64,000 nt of DNA from an uncultured Collinsella sp. (GCA_959018755.1 CAUEMA010000002.1:1-64000); one strand, 5' to 3'. Shown: positions 1-8,214, counted from the first letter of the stretch. Notes: generated by a model not told the origin, from the letters alone. A program made the numbers and translations.

Positions 1-87
1 TGCAATCGCAAGAAGATGACGGGGCGGAATGTCAATCCTGGTCTAACAGAGCCTTCCAAAAAGACTGGTCAGGCGACAGGAGGAAAC

Positions 88-498
88 GTGGACGGATTGA
101 ATACGGTGCTGGAGTATCTGACGTCGGTGCCGGCGTGGTATCTGGCGACGAGCGTGGGCGGGCAGCCGCATGTGCGTCCGTTCTCGTTTGCGCAGATTCA
201 GGACGGCAAGCTGTGGTTTGTGACAGCGCGCACCAAAGATGTGTGGCAGGAGCTGCTGCAAAACCAGCGCTTTGAGGTCACGAGTTGGTGGCCGGGCCAT
301 GGTTGGTTGATCCTGCGCGGGCGTGCGGGGCTGGAAGACCGGGCTTCGAGCGAAATGCGCGAGGCCGGATGGAAGCATCTTGAGCGCTTGAGCGAGCACT
401 ATGAGGGGCCTAACGACCCCGCGCTCGTCTTCTTTAGCGTCGAGGATCCTGAGGCATTTATCTGCAATCATGACGAATGGGTGCCGGTTGAGCTCTAG
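88..498 (+). CDS. Pyridoxamine 5'-phosphate oxidase-like flavin-fold protein
   Basis: This is a 136-residue protein of the split-barrel FMN-binding (PNPOx-like) superfamily. The typical elements are present: a start like VLEYLTSVPAWYLATSVGGQPHVRPF, then LWFVTARTKDVWQELLQN and a late FEVTSWWPG strand. Family members bind FMN, F420 or haem, or act as small-molecule reductases; the substrate cannot be read from sequence. A GTG start at 88 is chosen because AGGAGG lies at 78-83 with ideal spacing. An in-frame ATG at 16 has no ribosome binding site. It stands alone, followed by a long hairpin and the arginine operon. The family call is fairly sure; the function is not. Confidence 0.75.
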   Translation: MDGLNTVLEYLTSVPAWYLATSVGGQPHVRPFSFAQIQDGKLWFVTARTKDVWQELLQNQRFEVTSWWPGHGWLILRGRAGLEDRASSEMREAGWKHLERLSEHYEGPNDPALVFFSVEDPEAFICNHDEWVPVEL

Positions 499-540
499 CC
501 AGCTGGCTCATCCTAACAACTTAGTTTTCGCATGGGCGGA

Positions 541-584
541 CCCCGTGTTGCCCGGCACCGTAAGGAGTGCCGGTCAATACGGGG
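541..584 (+). terminator. Long stem-loop downstream of the flavin-fold gene
   Basis: CCCCGTGTTG (541-550) pairs with CAATACGGGG (575-584) through one G-U pair. Inside it CCGGCAC (552-558) pairs with GTGCCGG (567-573) around the loop CGTAAGGA. That gives a nearly continuous 17-bp stem. It could end the upstream transcript, but no T-tract follows, so a structured RNA or repeat is also possible. Confidence 0.5.
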
Positions 585-632
585 CCCGCTCTATTTGTCA
601 ATTCCTTCAAGCGAATGTGTCGGGAATGTTTC

Positions 633-671
633 AATGCATGAACATGCAAGCTATTTACGTATTCATGCATC
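633..671 (+). promoter_or_regulatory. Tandem ARG-box operator of the arginine operon
   Basis: Positions 633-650 read AATGCATGAACATGCAAG. This matches the actinobacterial ARG-box consensus AWTGCATRWWYATGCAWT at 17 of 18 positions. A weaker second box at 654-671 matches about 14 of 18. The boxes are 18 bp each, separated by 3 bp, the arrangement bound by an ArgR hexamer in well-studied bacteria. They lie 85-125 bp upstream of argC. No argR gene is in the window, so the regulator is encoded elsewhere. Confidence 0.75.
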
Positions 672-755
672 TTTTGGTGCTAAAGTTTCAACCCACCTCA
701 TAAGGACCGCTGCGAAATGCGCATCGGTGCATAAATCGCAGACAAGGAGTCTGAT

Positions 756-1826
756 ATGTCTTTGAAGGTTGGAATCGTCGGCGCGGCTGGATATGCCGGA
801 GCCGAGCTCATTCGCCTCGTACTCGGCCATCCCGAGTTTGAACTTGTTGCCATTACGTCCAACGCCGATGCCGGCCAGCCGCTGTCCGCAGTGTATCCGA
901 GCTTTGCTGGCGTAAGCGACCTGGTTTTCACCACGCATGACGCCCCCGAGCTCAAAAGCTGCGATGCGGTTTTTCTTGCCGTGCCGCACACGGCTGCCAT
1001 GGCGCAGGTGCCCGCGCTCCTTGCCGCGGGCGTTTCCTGCTTTGATCTTTCGGCCGATTACCGTCTGAGCGACCCGTCCGTCTTTGAGGCATGGTATGCC
1101 GCCGAGCACACGAGCCCCGAGCTGCTCAAGACCCGCGCTTTTGGCCTGCCCGAGCTGTTCTGCCAGGACTTAGAGACCGCTGCTTCCAGCCATGCCGCCG
1201 GAAAGCCCGTTTTGGTCGCTTGCGCCGGCTGCTATCCCACCGCAACGAGCCTCGCTGCCGCTCCTGCCGTGCGTGCGGGCTGGGTGGCAGAGAACGGCCC
1301 CGTAATCGTCGATGCCATTAGTGGCGTGACGGGCGCCGGTAAGTCCTGCAACGCTCGCACCCATTTTTGTAGCGCGGACGAGAACCTGGAGGCCTATGGC
1401 GTAGGCAAACATCGCCATACGCCCGAGATTGAGCAGATCCTGGACCTGACCGATCGCGTCGTCTTTACTCCGCACTTGGCACCGCTCAAGCGCGGCCTGC
1501 TTTCCACGGTGACGATGCCGCTCGCGCCGCAGGCTCTCGACGCGTTGGCCCTTGAGGACGTTGTCGACCATTACAAGCAGTTCTACGCCGGTCGAACCTT
1601 CGTGCGCGTACTCGATGCCGGCCAGCAGCCCAAGACGGCTTCGGTCGTCGGCACCAACGCCGCCCAGATTGGCCTTGCGCTCAACAAGCGCGCGGGCGTG
1701 CTGGTGGCGACGGGTGCTATCGACAATCTGTGCAAGGGTGCAGCAGGCCAGGCGGTCCAGTGCGCCAACATCGTTTTTGGCTTTGACGAGCGACGAGGCT
1801 TGCCCACAGTGGCGTGCCCGGTGTAG
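756..1826 (+). CDS. argC: N-acetyl-gamma-glutamyl-phosphate reductase
   Basis: ArgC (356 residues) reduces N-acetylglutamyl phosphate to the semialdehyde with NADPH in arginine synthesis. The N-terminus carries the Rossmann motif GIVGAAGYAGAEL (residues 6-18). The catalytic cysteine lies in CAGCYPTAT, near residue 155. HLAPLKRGLL and the late GAIDNLCKGAAGQAVQ stretch are also characteristic. AAGGAG precedes the ATG at good spacing. It is the first gene of argC-argJ-argB-argD, directly behind the tandem ARG boxes, so arginine repression through ArgR is expected. Length and motifs are normal. Confidence 0.97.
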   Translation: MSLKVGIVGAAGYAGAELIRLVLGHPEFELVAITSNADAGQPLSAVYPSFAGVSDLVFTTHDAPELKSCDAVFLAVPHTAAMAQVPALLAAGVSCFDLSADYRLSDPSVFEAWYAAEHTSPELLKTRAFGLPELFCQDLETAASSHAAGKPVLVACAGCYPTATSLAAAPAVRAGWVAENGPVIVDAISGVTGAGKSCNARTHFCSADENLEAYGVGKHRHTPEIEQILDLTDRVVFTPHLAPLKRGLLSTVTMPLAPQALDALALEDVVDHYKQFYAGRTFVRVLDAGQQPKTASVVGTNAAQIGLALNKRAGVLVATGAIDNLCKGAAGQAVQCANIVFGFDERRGLPTVACPV

Positions 1827-1961
1827 CACATTCGATTGTTAACGATTTGGTAGTCGGGTATCGAGTTGGGCGCCACTTTTAAGCTGGTCTACTAATTGCG
1901 ACCGGTATGGCGTGTCAGCCGATGCCCGCTTTTTTATTTGATATAAGGAGTCGTAGGGACG

Positions 1962-3230
1962 ATGGATACCGACCTGATTGATATTAAGATTCGCGCCGTC
2001 GAGGGTGGCGTTACGGCGGCAGCTGGCTTTAAGGCCGCAGGCATCCATGCGGGATTCCGGAAGAATCCCGAGCGCTTGGACTATGCGCTCGTCGTGCCCG
2101 ATAAGCCCTGTCCCGGCGCCGGCGTGTTTACGAGCAACCGCTTTTGCGCGGCGCCCGTGCAGGTGAGTCGTGTCAACCTGGGCGGTGCGGACAAGGGCTA
2201 TGGCATCATCGCCGGCGTTTCAATCAACTCCGGCAACGCGAACGCTGCCACGGGCGAGACCGGCCTAGCCTGCGCGCGCGAGACGTGCAACATCGCCTCG
2301 CAGGTTATTGGCTGCGAGCCCCAGCAGATCCTGGTTGCCTCGACGGGTGTGATCGGACAGATTTTGCCGATCGACACGTTTGAGGCAGCCGTCCCGTCCG
2401 CCTACGAGGCGCTCTCTGCCCATGGCGGTGCCGATGCGGCCCGTGCCATCATGACGACCGATACGCATTCCAAGGAGTATGCCGTTCGCTATCGCAGCGA
2501 GGCTGCGGGCCATGCGGGCAACGCTTATACGGTGGGCGGCATGTGCAAGGGCTCGGGCATGATCATGCCCAATATGGCCACCATGATCGCGGTCATTACT
2601 ACCGATGCCCCCGTCGAGCCGGCGGCGCTCCACACCTTACTGCTCTCGACCGTTAAGCAGACCTTTAATAAGGTGACGGTCGATTCCGATACCTCGACCA
2701 ACGACACCTGCATCATGCTTGCTTCTGGCGCTGCTGCCGCTGATACCGAGGCTATCGTCGAGGGCACTGATGCCTTTGACGAACTGTCCTTTGCCGTGCA
2801 CGAGGTGTGCGAGAGCCTGGCGCGCAACATCGCGGCCGATGGCGAGGGCGCGTCAAAGCTCGTGACGGTTAACGTTACCGGCGCCGCCACCGACGAGGAA
2901 GCCGATATCGCCGCCCGTGCCGTCGCCAACTCGCCGCTCGTCAAGACCTGCATCGCCGGTCACGACTGCAACTGGGGCCGCGTCGCCATGGCGCTCGGCA
3001 AGTGCGGCGTGAAGTTTAATCAGGAAGACGTTTCCATCGACATGATGGGCATGCCTGTCTGTCGCGACGGTCTGACTGTTCCCTTTGACGAGGATGAGGC
3101 TCTGCGACGTTTTGAGGCGCCCGAGATCGTGATCTCGGCCGACCTGGGCGCAGGCGACGCGGCAACGACCGTGTGGACCTGTGACCTCACGCACGAGTAC
3201 ATCTCCATCAACGGTGACTACCGTTCCTAG
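1962..3230 (+). CDS. argJ: Bifunctional glutamate N-acetyltransferase / ornithine acetyltransferase
   Basis: ArgJ (422 residues) transfers acetyl groups between acetylornithine and glutamate, and in bifunctional forms also makes N-acetylglutamate from acetyl-CoA. The self-cleavage motif KGSGMIMPNMATM is intact. Cleavage is expected before Thr207, which becomes the N-terminal nucleophile of the beta chain. The early SINSGNANAATG motif and a late NSPLVKTCIAGHDCNWGR block are family signatures. The 135-bp gap after argC has no gene. An AAGGAG ribosome binding site stands before the ATG. Presence of argJ means the cyclic acetyl pathway; monofunctional or bifunctional status cannot be told from sequence. 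Confidence 0.96.
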   Translation: MDTDLIDIKIRAVEGGVTAAAGFKAAGIHAGFRKNPERLDYALVVPDKPCPGAGVFTSNRFCAAPVQVSRVNLGGADKGYGIIAGVSINSGNANAATGETGLACARETCNIASQVIGCEPQQILVASTGVIGQILPIDTFEAAVPSAYEALSAHGGADAARAIMTTDTHSKEYAVRYRSEAAGHAGNAYTVGGMCKGSGMIMPNMATMIAVITTDAPVEPAALHTLLLSTVKQTFNKVTVDSDTSTNDTCIMLASGAAAADTEAIVEGTDAFDELSFAVHEVCESLARNIAADGEGASKLVTVNVTGAATDEEADIAARAVANSPLVKTCIAGHDCNWGRVAMALGKCGVKFNQEDVSIDMMGMPVCRDGLTVPFDEDEALRRFEAPEIVISADLGAGDAATTVWTCDLTHEYISINGDYRS

Positions 3231-3310
3231 ATTCCAGGCACGCTGCGCATCTTGCCGCATTGCGGACAGCGGAGCACGGCGTGATAACGATACGAAAGAC
3301 GAGGCAGATT

Positions 3311-4291
3311 ATGAAATTCGCACGCGATTGTCGTTCGAGCGAATCCAACGAAGCAACCGCGCAGCTGCTGTTCGAAGCGCTGCCGTGGATTAAAAACCTG
3401 ACCGGCAAGACGGTCGTGATCAAGTATGGCGGAGCGGCCATGGTCGATGAGCAACTGCGCCGCGACGTGATGAGCGACATCGTTTTGCTCAAGATCATCG
3501 GCATGCGCCCCGTCATCGTGCATGGCGGCGGCAAAGCCATCAACGAGGCACTCAGCCACTATGACATCCCTGTCGAATTTAAGAACGGGCAGCGCGTGAC
3601 TACGCCGGCGACCATGGATATCGTGCGCGAGGTGCTGGGCGGCAAGGTTAACCAGGAGCTGGTCGCTGCCATCAACCACCACGGTAATTTGGCCGTAGGC
3701 GTGTCGGGCAGCGATGCCGGCACGCTCATCGCCGAGCCGCTCGACCCCGAACTCGGTCGCGTGGGCAAAGTGACGCACGTCAACACCGACTATATCGAGC
3801 GCTTGCTCGATAGCGAGTACATTCCCGTTATCGCTACCGTCGCGGCGGGGGAGGACGGCGGATTCTTCAACATCAATGCCGACACCGCTGCCGGTGCCGT
3901 TGCGGCGGCGCTTCACGCGCATAAGGCGATTTTTTTGACCGATGTCGACGGCCTGTACAAGGATTTTAGCGACAAGGACTCGCTTATCTCCAACCTGACG
4001 CTCGACGAGGTCAACGAGATGCTCTACGGCGGGGAGGTCGACAAGGGCATGATTCCCAAGCTGCGCGCCGCCGTCGATGCGCTTGCTGCTGGCGTGTTCC
4101 GAGCCCACATCATCAACGGCACGACGCCGCACTCGCTGCTGCTGGAGCTGCTGACCGATGCTGGCGTCGGTACCGTGATCCACTCCACCGAGACGGCCTA
4201 CGAGTTCGATACGCATCCGCATCCGCTTTCGACCTTTGCGGCGCGCCTGACCGAGAACCTCGACGAGGTCGAGAAGCTCCAGACGGTCTAG
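3311..4291 (+). CDS. argB: Acetylglutamate kinase
   Basis: ArgB (326 residues) phosphorylates N-acetylglutamate with ATP. The amino-acid-kinase fold shows as KTVVIKYGGAAM near residue 35, VHGGGKAINEAL, the GVSGSDAGT loop and the NADTAAGAVAAALHAHKAIFLTDVDGL block. The start at 3311 (MKFARDCRSS) is preferred over an in-frame ATG at 3260 because GAGG lies 6 bp upstream and the family starts about here. It is third in the arg operon. The C-terminal extension after the kinase core (FDTHPHPLSTFAARL) is slightly long but unremarkable. Confidence 0.96.
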   Translation: MKFARDCRSSESNEATAQLLFEALPWIKNLTGKTVVIKYGGAAMVDEQLRRDVMSDIVLLKIIGMRPVIVHGGGKAINEALSHYDIPVEFKNGQRVTTPATMDIVREVLGGKVNQELVAAINHHGNLAVGVSGSDAGTLIAEPLDPELGRVGKVTHVNTDYIERLLDSEYIPVIATVAAGEDGGFFNINADTAAGAVAAALHAHKAIFLTDVDGLYKDFSDKDSLISNLTLDEVNEMLYGGEVDKGMIPKLRAAVDALAAGVFRAHIINGTTPHSLLLELLTDAGVGTVIHSTETAYEFDTHPHPLSTFAARLTENLDEVEKLQTV

Positions 4292-4360
4292 CCGACCCGC
4301 GGTCGTCGCGTCCCTGCACCCATAGCCCTGCGCCGTACGGCGCCCAACGAAAGGCATCTC

Positions 4361-5644
4361 ATGTCACTTGCAACTCAGCAATCGCTCGAATCCCATTACG
4401 TTATGCATACCTTTGGTCGCTCGCCGGTAGAGTTTGTCGAAGGTCACGGTATGAAGCTCATCGGTGACGATGGTCGTGAGTATCTCGACTTTCTCGCTGG
4501 TATCGGTGTGTGCAGCCTTGGCCACGGCAACCCTGCAGTGCTCTCGGCGCTCGAGGCTCAGACCAAAAAGCTTCTGCATGTGTCTAACTACTTCTACATC
4601 GAGCAGCGTGGACAGGTCGCGGCGCTGCTGTCCAAGCTTGCCAACGACGACGTAGATGGTGCGTGCGTGCTGGCCGATGCCATTGCCGCCGGCGATGAGA
4701 CCACGGCCGCTGCGCTCGGTGCCCCGGCTGCGGACGAGCAGGTGTGGGAGACGTTATTTGCCAATTCTGGTGCCGAAGCCAACGAGGGCTCGATGAAGCT
4801 TGCGCGTCTGTACGCCAAGCGTGCTGGTAACGGCGGCAACACCATCGTATGCATGCGTGGCGGCTTCCACGGTCGTACGCTCGAGACCATTGCCGCCACC
4901 ATGCAGGATTGGCTGCAGGACAGTTTCCGCCCGCTGCCGGGTGGCTTTGTGGCCTGCGCACCCAACGATGTGGATGAGCTGCGTGCAATCTTTAAGCAGT
5001 TGGGCAGTGAAATCTGTGCCGTGATGCTCGAACCAATCCAGGGCGAGAGCGGTGTGCATCCCATGACCGAGGAGTTTATGGCTACGGCGCGCGACTTGGC
5101 GCACGAGGTGGGTGCCGTGCTTATTGCCGACGAGGTCCAGTGCGGAATCTTTCGTACGGGTAAGCCGTTTGCGTTCCAGACCTATGGCGTGGAGCCCGAC
5201 ATCATGAGCCTTGCCAAGGGCATTGCCGACGGTGTGCCTATGGGTGCCGTGGTGGCAAAGAAGGAAATCGCCGACGTCTTTAAGCCCGGCGATCATGGTT
5301 CGACCTTCGGTGGCAGCTGCTTGGCCATCGCGGCGTGTGCCGCGACGCTCTCCGCGCTTGTGCACGGCGATTATGCCGAGCATGCTGCCAAGGTTGGCGC
5401 CTATATGGAGCAGGCGCTGGCTAAGCTTCCGCATGTGGTAGAGGTGCGTGGTCGCGGCCTGATGCTCGGCTGCGATTTGGATGATGCCGCGGGTGATGCA
5501 CACGACGTCGTGGCCCGTGCATTGGGGGCTGGTGCCGTGATCAACGCTACAGGCGCACATACGCTGCGCTTCCTTCCGCCGCTCGTGTGCGAAGAGGCCG
5601 ACGTGGACAGCCTAATCGAGATCCTGTCGGACGTTTTGGCCTAG
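4361..5644 (+). CDS. argD: Acetylornithine aminotransferase
   Basis: ArgD (427 residues) is a class III PLP aminotransferase that converts N-acetylglutamate semialdehyde to acetylornithine. Motifs are FANSGAEANEGSMKLAR, GGFHGRTLETIAAT, LIADEVQCGIFRTG and the PLP lysine K286 in SLAKGIADG. Residues about 95-128, just before the FANSGAEANE motif, hold an extra stretch of some 30 residues rich in Ala and Asp that ordinary ArgD proteins lack. It is the last gene of the arg operon and is followed at once by a strong terminator. Ornithine or succinylornithine activity is possible in this family, but the operon fixes the main role. Confidence 0.93.
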   Translation: MSLATQQSLESHYVMHTFGRSPVEFVEGHGMKLIGDDGREYLDFLAGIGVCSLGHGNPAVLSALEAQTKKLLHVSNYFYIEQRGQVAALLSKLANDDVDGACVLADAIAAGDETTAAALGAPAADEQVWETLFANSGAEANEGSMKLARLYAKRAGNGGNTIVCMRGGFHGRTLETIAATMQDWLQDSFRPLPGGFVACAPNDVDELRAIFKQLGSEICAVMLEPIQGESGVHPMTEEFMATARDLAHEVGAVLIADEVQCGIFRTGKPFAFQTYGVEPDIMSLAKGIADGVPMGAVVAKKEIADVFKPGDHGSTFGGSCLAIAACAATLSALVHGDYAEHAAKVGAYMEQALAKLPHVVEVRGRGLMLGCDLDDAAGDAHDVVARALGAGAVINATGAHTLRFLPPLVCEEADVDSLIEILSDVLA

Positions 5645-5671
5645 CGAGAGTAAAACATAGCCAGGTTGAAC

Positions 5672-5729
5672 GGGTTCCAGATTGTCGGTGCGTCATTGAT
5701 GCATTATTGGACGGTCTGGAACCCTTTTT
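5672..5729 (+). terminator. Intrinsic terminator of the arginine operon
   Basis: GGGTTCCAGATTGTC (5672-5686) pairs with GACGGTCTGGAACCC (5710-5724), a 15-bp stem with two U-G pairs, followed by TTTTTG. It lies 28 bp after the argD stop. Confidence 0.9.
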
Positions 5730-5760
5730 GTCATAAATCTGCAAAGGCCAGGAGAGCCTC

Positions 5761-5977
5761 TGGCCAAAAAATGCCAAATATGAGTACTGTCACCAGTTGA
5801 ATCTCATATCAAACCGACTGGCCAGGATTAGTTAGACCACACATGTTCAGTTATGTTAGTGGAAAACTAGTAGCGAAGGCTTCAAATTGCTGATTCAAGG
5901 CTTGATTTACCCAGTCATATCCAAAAATCGCTGCTACAAAATTAGTAACAGTACTCATTTTTGCCATTTTTTGGCCA
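5761..5977. repeat. MITE-like 217-bp element with 33-bp terminal inverted repeats
   Basis: The 33 bases at 5761-5793 match the reverse complement of 5945-5977 at 30 positions. Both ends begin TGGCCAAAAAATG and contain ATGAGTACTGT. The 151-bp interior is AT-rich and has no plausible gene. The structure resembles a non-autonomous transposable element. No clear target duplication flanks it and no transposase is nearby, so a regulatory or intergenic repeat remains possible. Confidence 0.5.
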
Positions 5978-6001
5978 CGGCCTCTGTGACAGACGTGCTG
6001 A

Positions 6002-6084
6002 CGGGTTCGAATCCCATGCGCTGGGCACAAAAAAGAAAGGCCTCCATCACTGGAGGCCTAACAATTCAATGGTGGGCGATGAGG
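6002..6084. repeat. Direct repeat copy A: tRNA-Val 3' end plus terminator
   Basis: This 83-base unit matches 6188-6270 at 81 positions, 186 bp apart. On the minus strand it contains the last bases of a tRNA-Val acceptor and T-arm, the encoded CCA, and the terminator hairpin AGGCCTCC/GGAGGCCT followed by T-rich sequence. Its other end carries CGGGTTCGAATCCCATG, which resembles a degraded T-arm on the plus strand. The rest of the tRNA is missing, so this is a remnant. Confidence 0.8.
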
Positions 6085-6187
6085 AATGTCCGCGTGCGGC
6101 TGGCGCCGCCCGCGCCCCGCTTCGTCGCTCCGCTCCTCGCGTGCTGCGCTGGAAAACGCTTCGCGTTTCCTCAGCTCCGCACCCTTG

Positions 6188-6270
6188 CGGGTTCGAATCC
6201 CATGCACCGGGCACAAAAAAGAAAGGCCTCCATCACTGGAGGCCTAACAATTCAATGGTGGGCGATGAGG
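6188..6270. repeat. Direct repeat copy B, joined to the intact tRNA-Val
   Basis: This is the second copy of the 83-base unit, differing from copy A at two positions. Here the repeat continues into the complete tRNA-Val gene. The 103 bp between the copies is GC-rich and holds small hairpins but no gene. Confidence 0.8.
6215..6245 (-). terminator. Terminator of tRNA-Val
   Basis: On the minus strand the 8-bp stem AGGCCTCC/GGAGGCCT (6224-6231 with 6238-6245) is followed by TTCTTTTTT. It starts about 10 bp after the tRNA CCA end. The same structure is duplicated at 6029-6059. Confidence 0.8.
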
Positions 6271-6331
6271 GATTCGAACCCCCAGCCTTGTGCGTGTAAA
6301 GCACCTGCGCTAACCGTTGCGCCAATCGCCC
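6256..6331 (-). tRNA. tRNA-Val (anticodon TAC)
   Basis: The minus strand folds as acceptor GGGCGAT/ATCGCCC, D-stem GCGC/GCGC, anticodon loop TTTACAC and T-arm GGGGG-TTCGAAT-CCCTC, ending ACCA with CCA encoded. TAC reads valine codons GTA and others by wobble. The outer anticodon-stem pair is a G-A mismatch, the only irregularity. Confidence 0.9.
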
Positions 6332-6543
6332 GCGGTCATAGAGTATAGCCGATATCGGGCTCGGTACACTGCTAATCCATAACGCAATATCGATGGGTCC
6401 TGTGAGTATGGTGTCGACGCGGGCCTGCCTTGCTAATCGATGCTGTGTCTTTACGGTTTCTCGGGAAGTCGCATCCTCGCGGGTGCGTTAAAGTTGTTAC
6501 GAGATGCAAACCGTTAACGGCGGATAATCCAGAAAGGTTCAAG

Positions 6544-8106
6544 ATGCACCAATCTGACCGTATGATCACGACTACTGTCGCCGCTCTTGCCGACCTGCTC
6601 AATAAGAGCGGCGAGCTGCGCGGATCTGAGCGCCTCGACGGCCGAGCTGTGACCGGCTGCTCATTTGATTCCCGCGCGGTCGCGGTAGGAGATGTGTTCT
6701 TTTGCAAGGGCGCTTCCTTTAAGTCATCGTTTCTATCGATGGCGCTCGACGCCGGTGCCGTTGCCTTTGTGTGCGAGGAGTCTTTGGTAGACGAGCTTGC
6801 TCCGCTGGGCAAAGAGCGCGGTGCGGCCATGCTGGTCGTTCGTAGCGTGCGCACGGCGATGGCGCTATTGCCGCCCGAGGTTTACGGTCGTCCCGATCGC
6901 GACGTTAAGATCGTGGGCATTACCGGTACCAAGGGCAAGACCACGGCGGCCTTCATGCTCCAGTCCATCATTAAGGCGGCGGGCAAGTCCTGCGGCATGA
7001 TTGGCTCGGTGAGCACCGACGATGGTGTCGAGTGCTACGAGAGTACCAACACCACGCCCGAGGCCCCCGAGGTCTGGCGCCATATCGCCAATTGCCGTAC
7101 GTCCGGCCGTCAGTTTATGGTTATGGAAGTCTCGAGCCAAGCGCTCAAGTACCAGCGCGTCGAGAACCTGCCCTTTGACGTTGCGTGTTTCCTCAATATC
7201 GGTCGCGATCACATTTCGCCTATCGAGCACCCTACGTTTGAGGATTATTTTGAGAGCAAGCTCAGGATTTTCGACCAGGCAAAAACAGCCGTGGTCAATC
7301 TTGGCACCGACGAGGTCAATCACGTGCTCGAGGCGGCGTCGACGGCCGAGCGCCTCGTGACCGTTGGCGTTGAGCATCCTGAGGCTAGCCTGTGGGTAAG
7401 CGACGTGCGCATGGTTGGTTTTAACATCGAGTTTAACTTGCATGGCCTGAGCGCCGATGAGCCCGCGGCGGGGGAGAAGATTCTGCTGGGTATCGCGGGC
7501 GATTTTAACGTGGAAAACGCGCTGGTGGCAATTGCCGCCGCGCGCGAGATTGGCATTGGCATCGACGCCATCAAAGTGGGCCTTTCCAAATTCCGCGTGC
7601 CCGGTCGCATGGAGGTTGTGGAGTCGAAGGACGGTCGTGTGGTCTGCGTCGTGGACTACGCGCACAACCAGCTTTCATTCCGTTCGCTGTTCTCGTCGGT
7701 CAAACGTGCGTTTCCCGCCAGCCCCGTCATTGCGCTGTTTGGCGCCGCCGGCGGCAAGGCTCAGGAGCGCCGCGAGCAATTACCGCGCGAGGCCGCACCG
7801 TATTCCGACCTGATGATTTTTACCAACGAGGACCCCGCTCGCGAAGACCCGATGAAGGTCTGTCGTGAGCTCGCGGAAAATGTCCCCGATGACACACCGA
7901 ACAAGATTATTCTTGATCGCGAGGCGGCAGTGCACGCGGCCTTTAAGGCGGCACGCGAGGAGTGTATCAACCCCGATGCGCCCACGATTGTGTTGTTGCT
8001 TGCCAAGGGCGACGAGGAGCTCATGCATGTGGGCGACGAATTCGTGCCCATCGAGAGCGATCTTTCGCTGGCGCATCGCCTGATCGATGTTACTCAGTTT
8101 GACTGA
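6544..8106 (+). CDS. murE: MurE-type UDP-N-acetylmuramyl-tripeptide synthetase
   Basis: This Mur ligase (520 residues from ATG 6544, with AAAGG upstream) adds the third amino acid to the peptidoglycan stem peptide in the cytosol. Motifs run GCSFDSRAVAVGDVFFCKG in the N-terminal MurE domain, the ATP loop GITGTKGKTT, TPEAPEVW, MEVSSQAL, NIGRDHISPIEH and VVDYAHN. The usual third-residue specificity motif DNPR (diaminopimelate) reads NEDPAREDP here, so the diamino acid cannot be assigned. Murein of this lineage is often lysine- or ornithine-based. ATG 6562 is an alternative start. A MurE paralogue with another role is possible, because no other division genes are adjacent. Confidence 0.87.
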   Translation: MHQSDRMITTTVAALADLLNKSGELRGSERLDGRAVTGCSFDSRAVAVGDVFFCKGASFKSSFLSMALDAGAVAFVCEESLVDELAPLGKERGAAMLVVRSVRTAMALLPPEVYGRPDRDVKIVGITGTKGKTTAAFMLQSIIKAAGKSCGMIGSVSTDDGVECYESTNTTPEAPEVWRHIANCRTSGRQFMVMEVSSQALKYQRVENLPFDVACFLNIGRDHISPIEHPTFEDYFESKLRIFDQAKTAVVNLGTDEVNHVLEAASTAERLVTVGVEHPEASLWVSDVRMVGFNIEFNLHGLSADEPAAGEKILLGIAGDFNVENALVAIAAAREIGIGIDAIKVGLSKFRVPGRMEVVESKDGRVVCVVDYAHNQLSFRSLFSSVKRAFPASPVIALFGAAGGKAQERREQLPREAAPYSDLMIFTNEDPAREDPMKVCRELAENVPDDTPNKIILDREAAVHAAFKAAREECINPDAPTIVLLLAKGDEELMHVGDEFVPIESDLSLAHRLIDVTQFD

Positions 8107-8214
8107 TACATTGTGTTGACGACGGTGCGTTGAGGGCGTCGTCGTTCCAAGTGCGACTCGCTTAAGCGAGCCTCACTACTCAAGACCAGCCCCTTCTATG
8201 TAAACGGAGTGATC

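Noticed and set aside
6115..6187. Possible full tRNA-Leu or tRNA-Ser upstream of CGGGTTCGAATCCC on the plus strand
   Set aside because: No matching acceptor 5' strand, D-arm or anticodon arm could be found, and the T-stem has mismatches, so it is treated as a remnant.
6002..6270. Possible CRISPR array from the repeated 83-bp units
   Set aside because: Only two copies, longer than CRISPR repeats, and explained by a tRNA 3' end and its terminator.
5887..6348. Open frames across the tRNA-Val repeats, with internal repeats such as ASITGGLTIQWWAM
   Set aside because: The apparent protein repeat is the 83-bp tRNA/terminator duplication read in frame; it is not coding.
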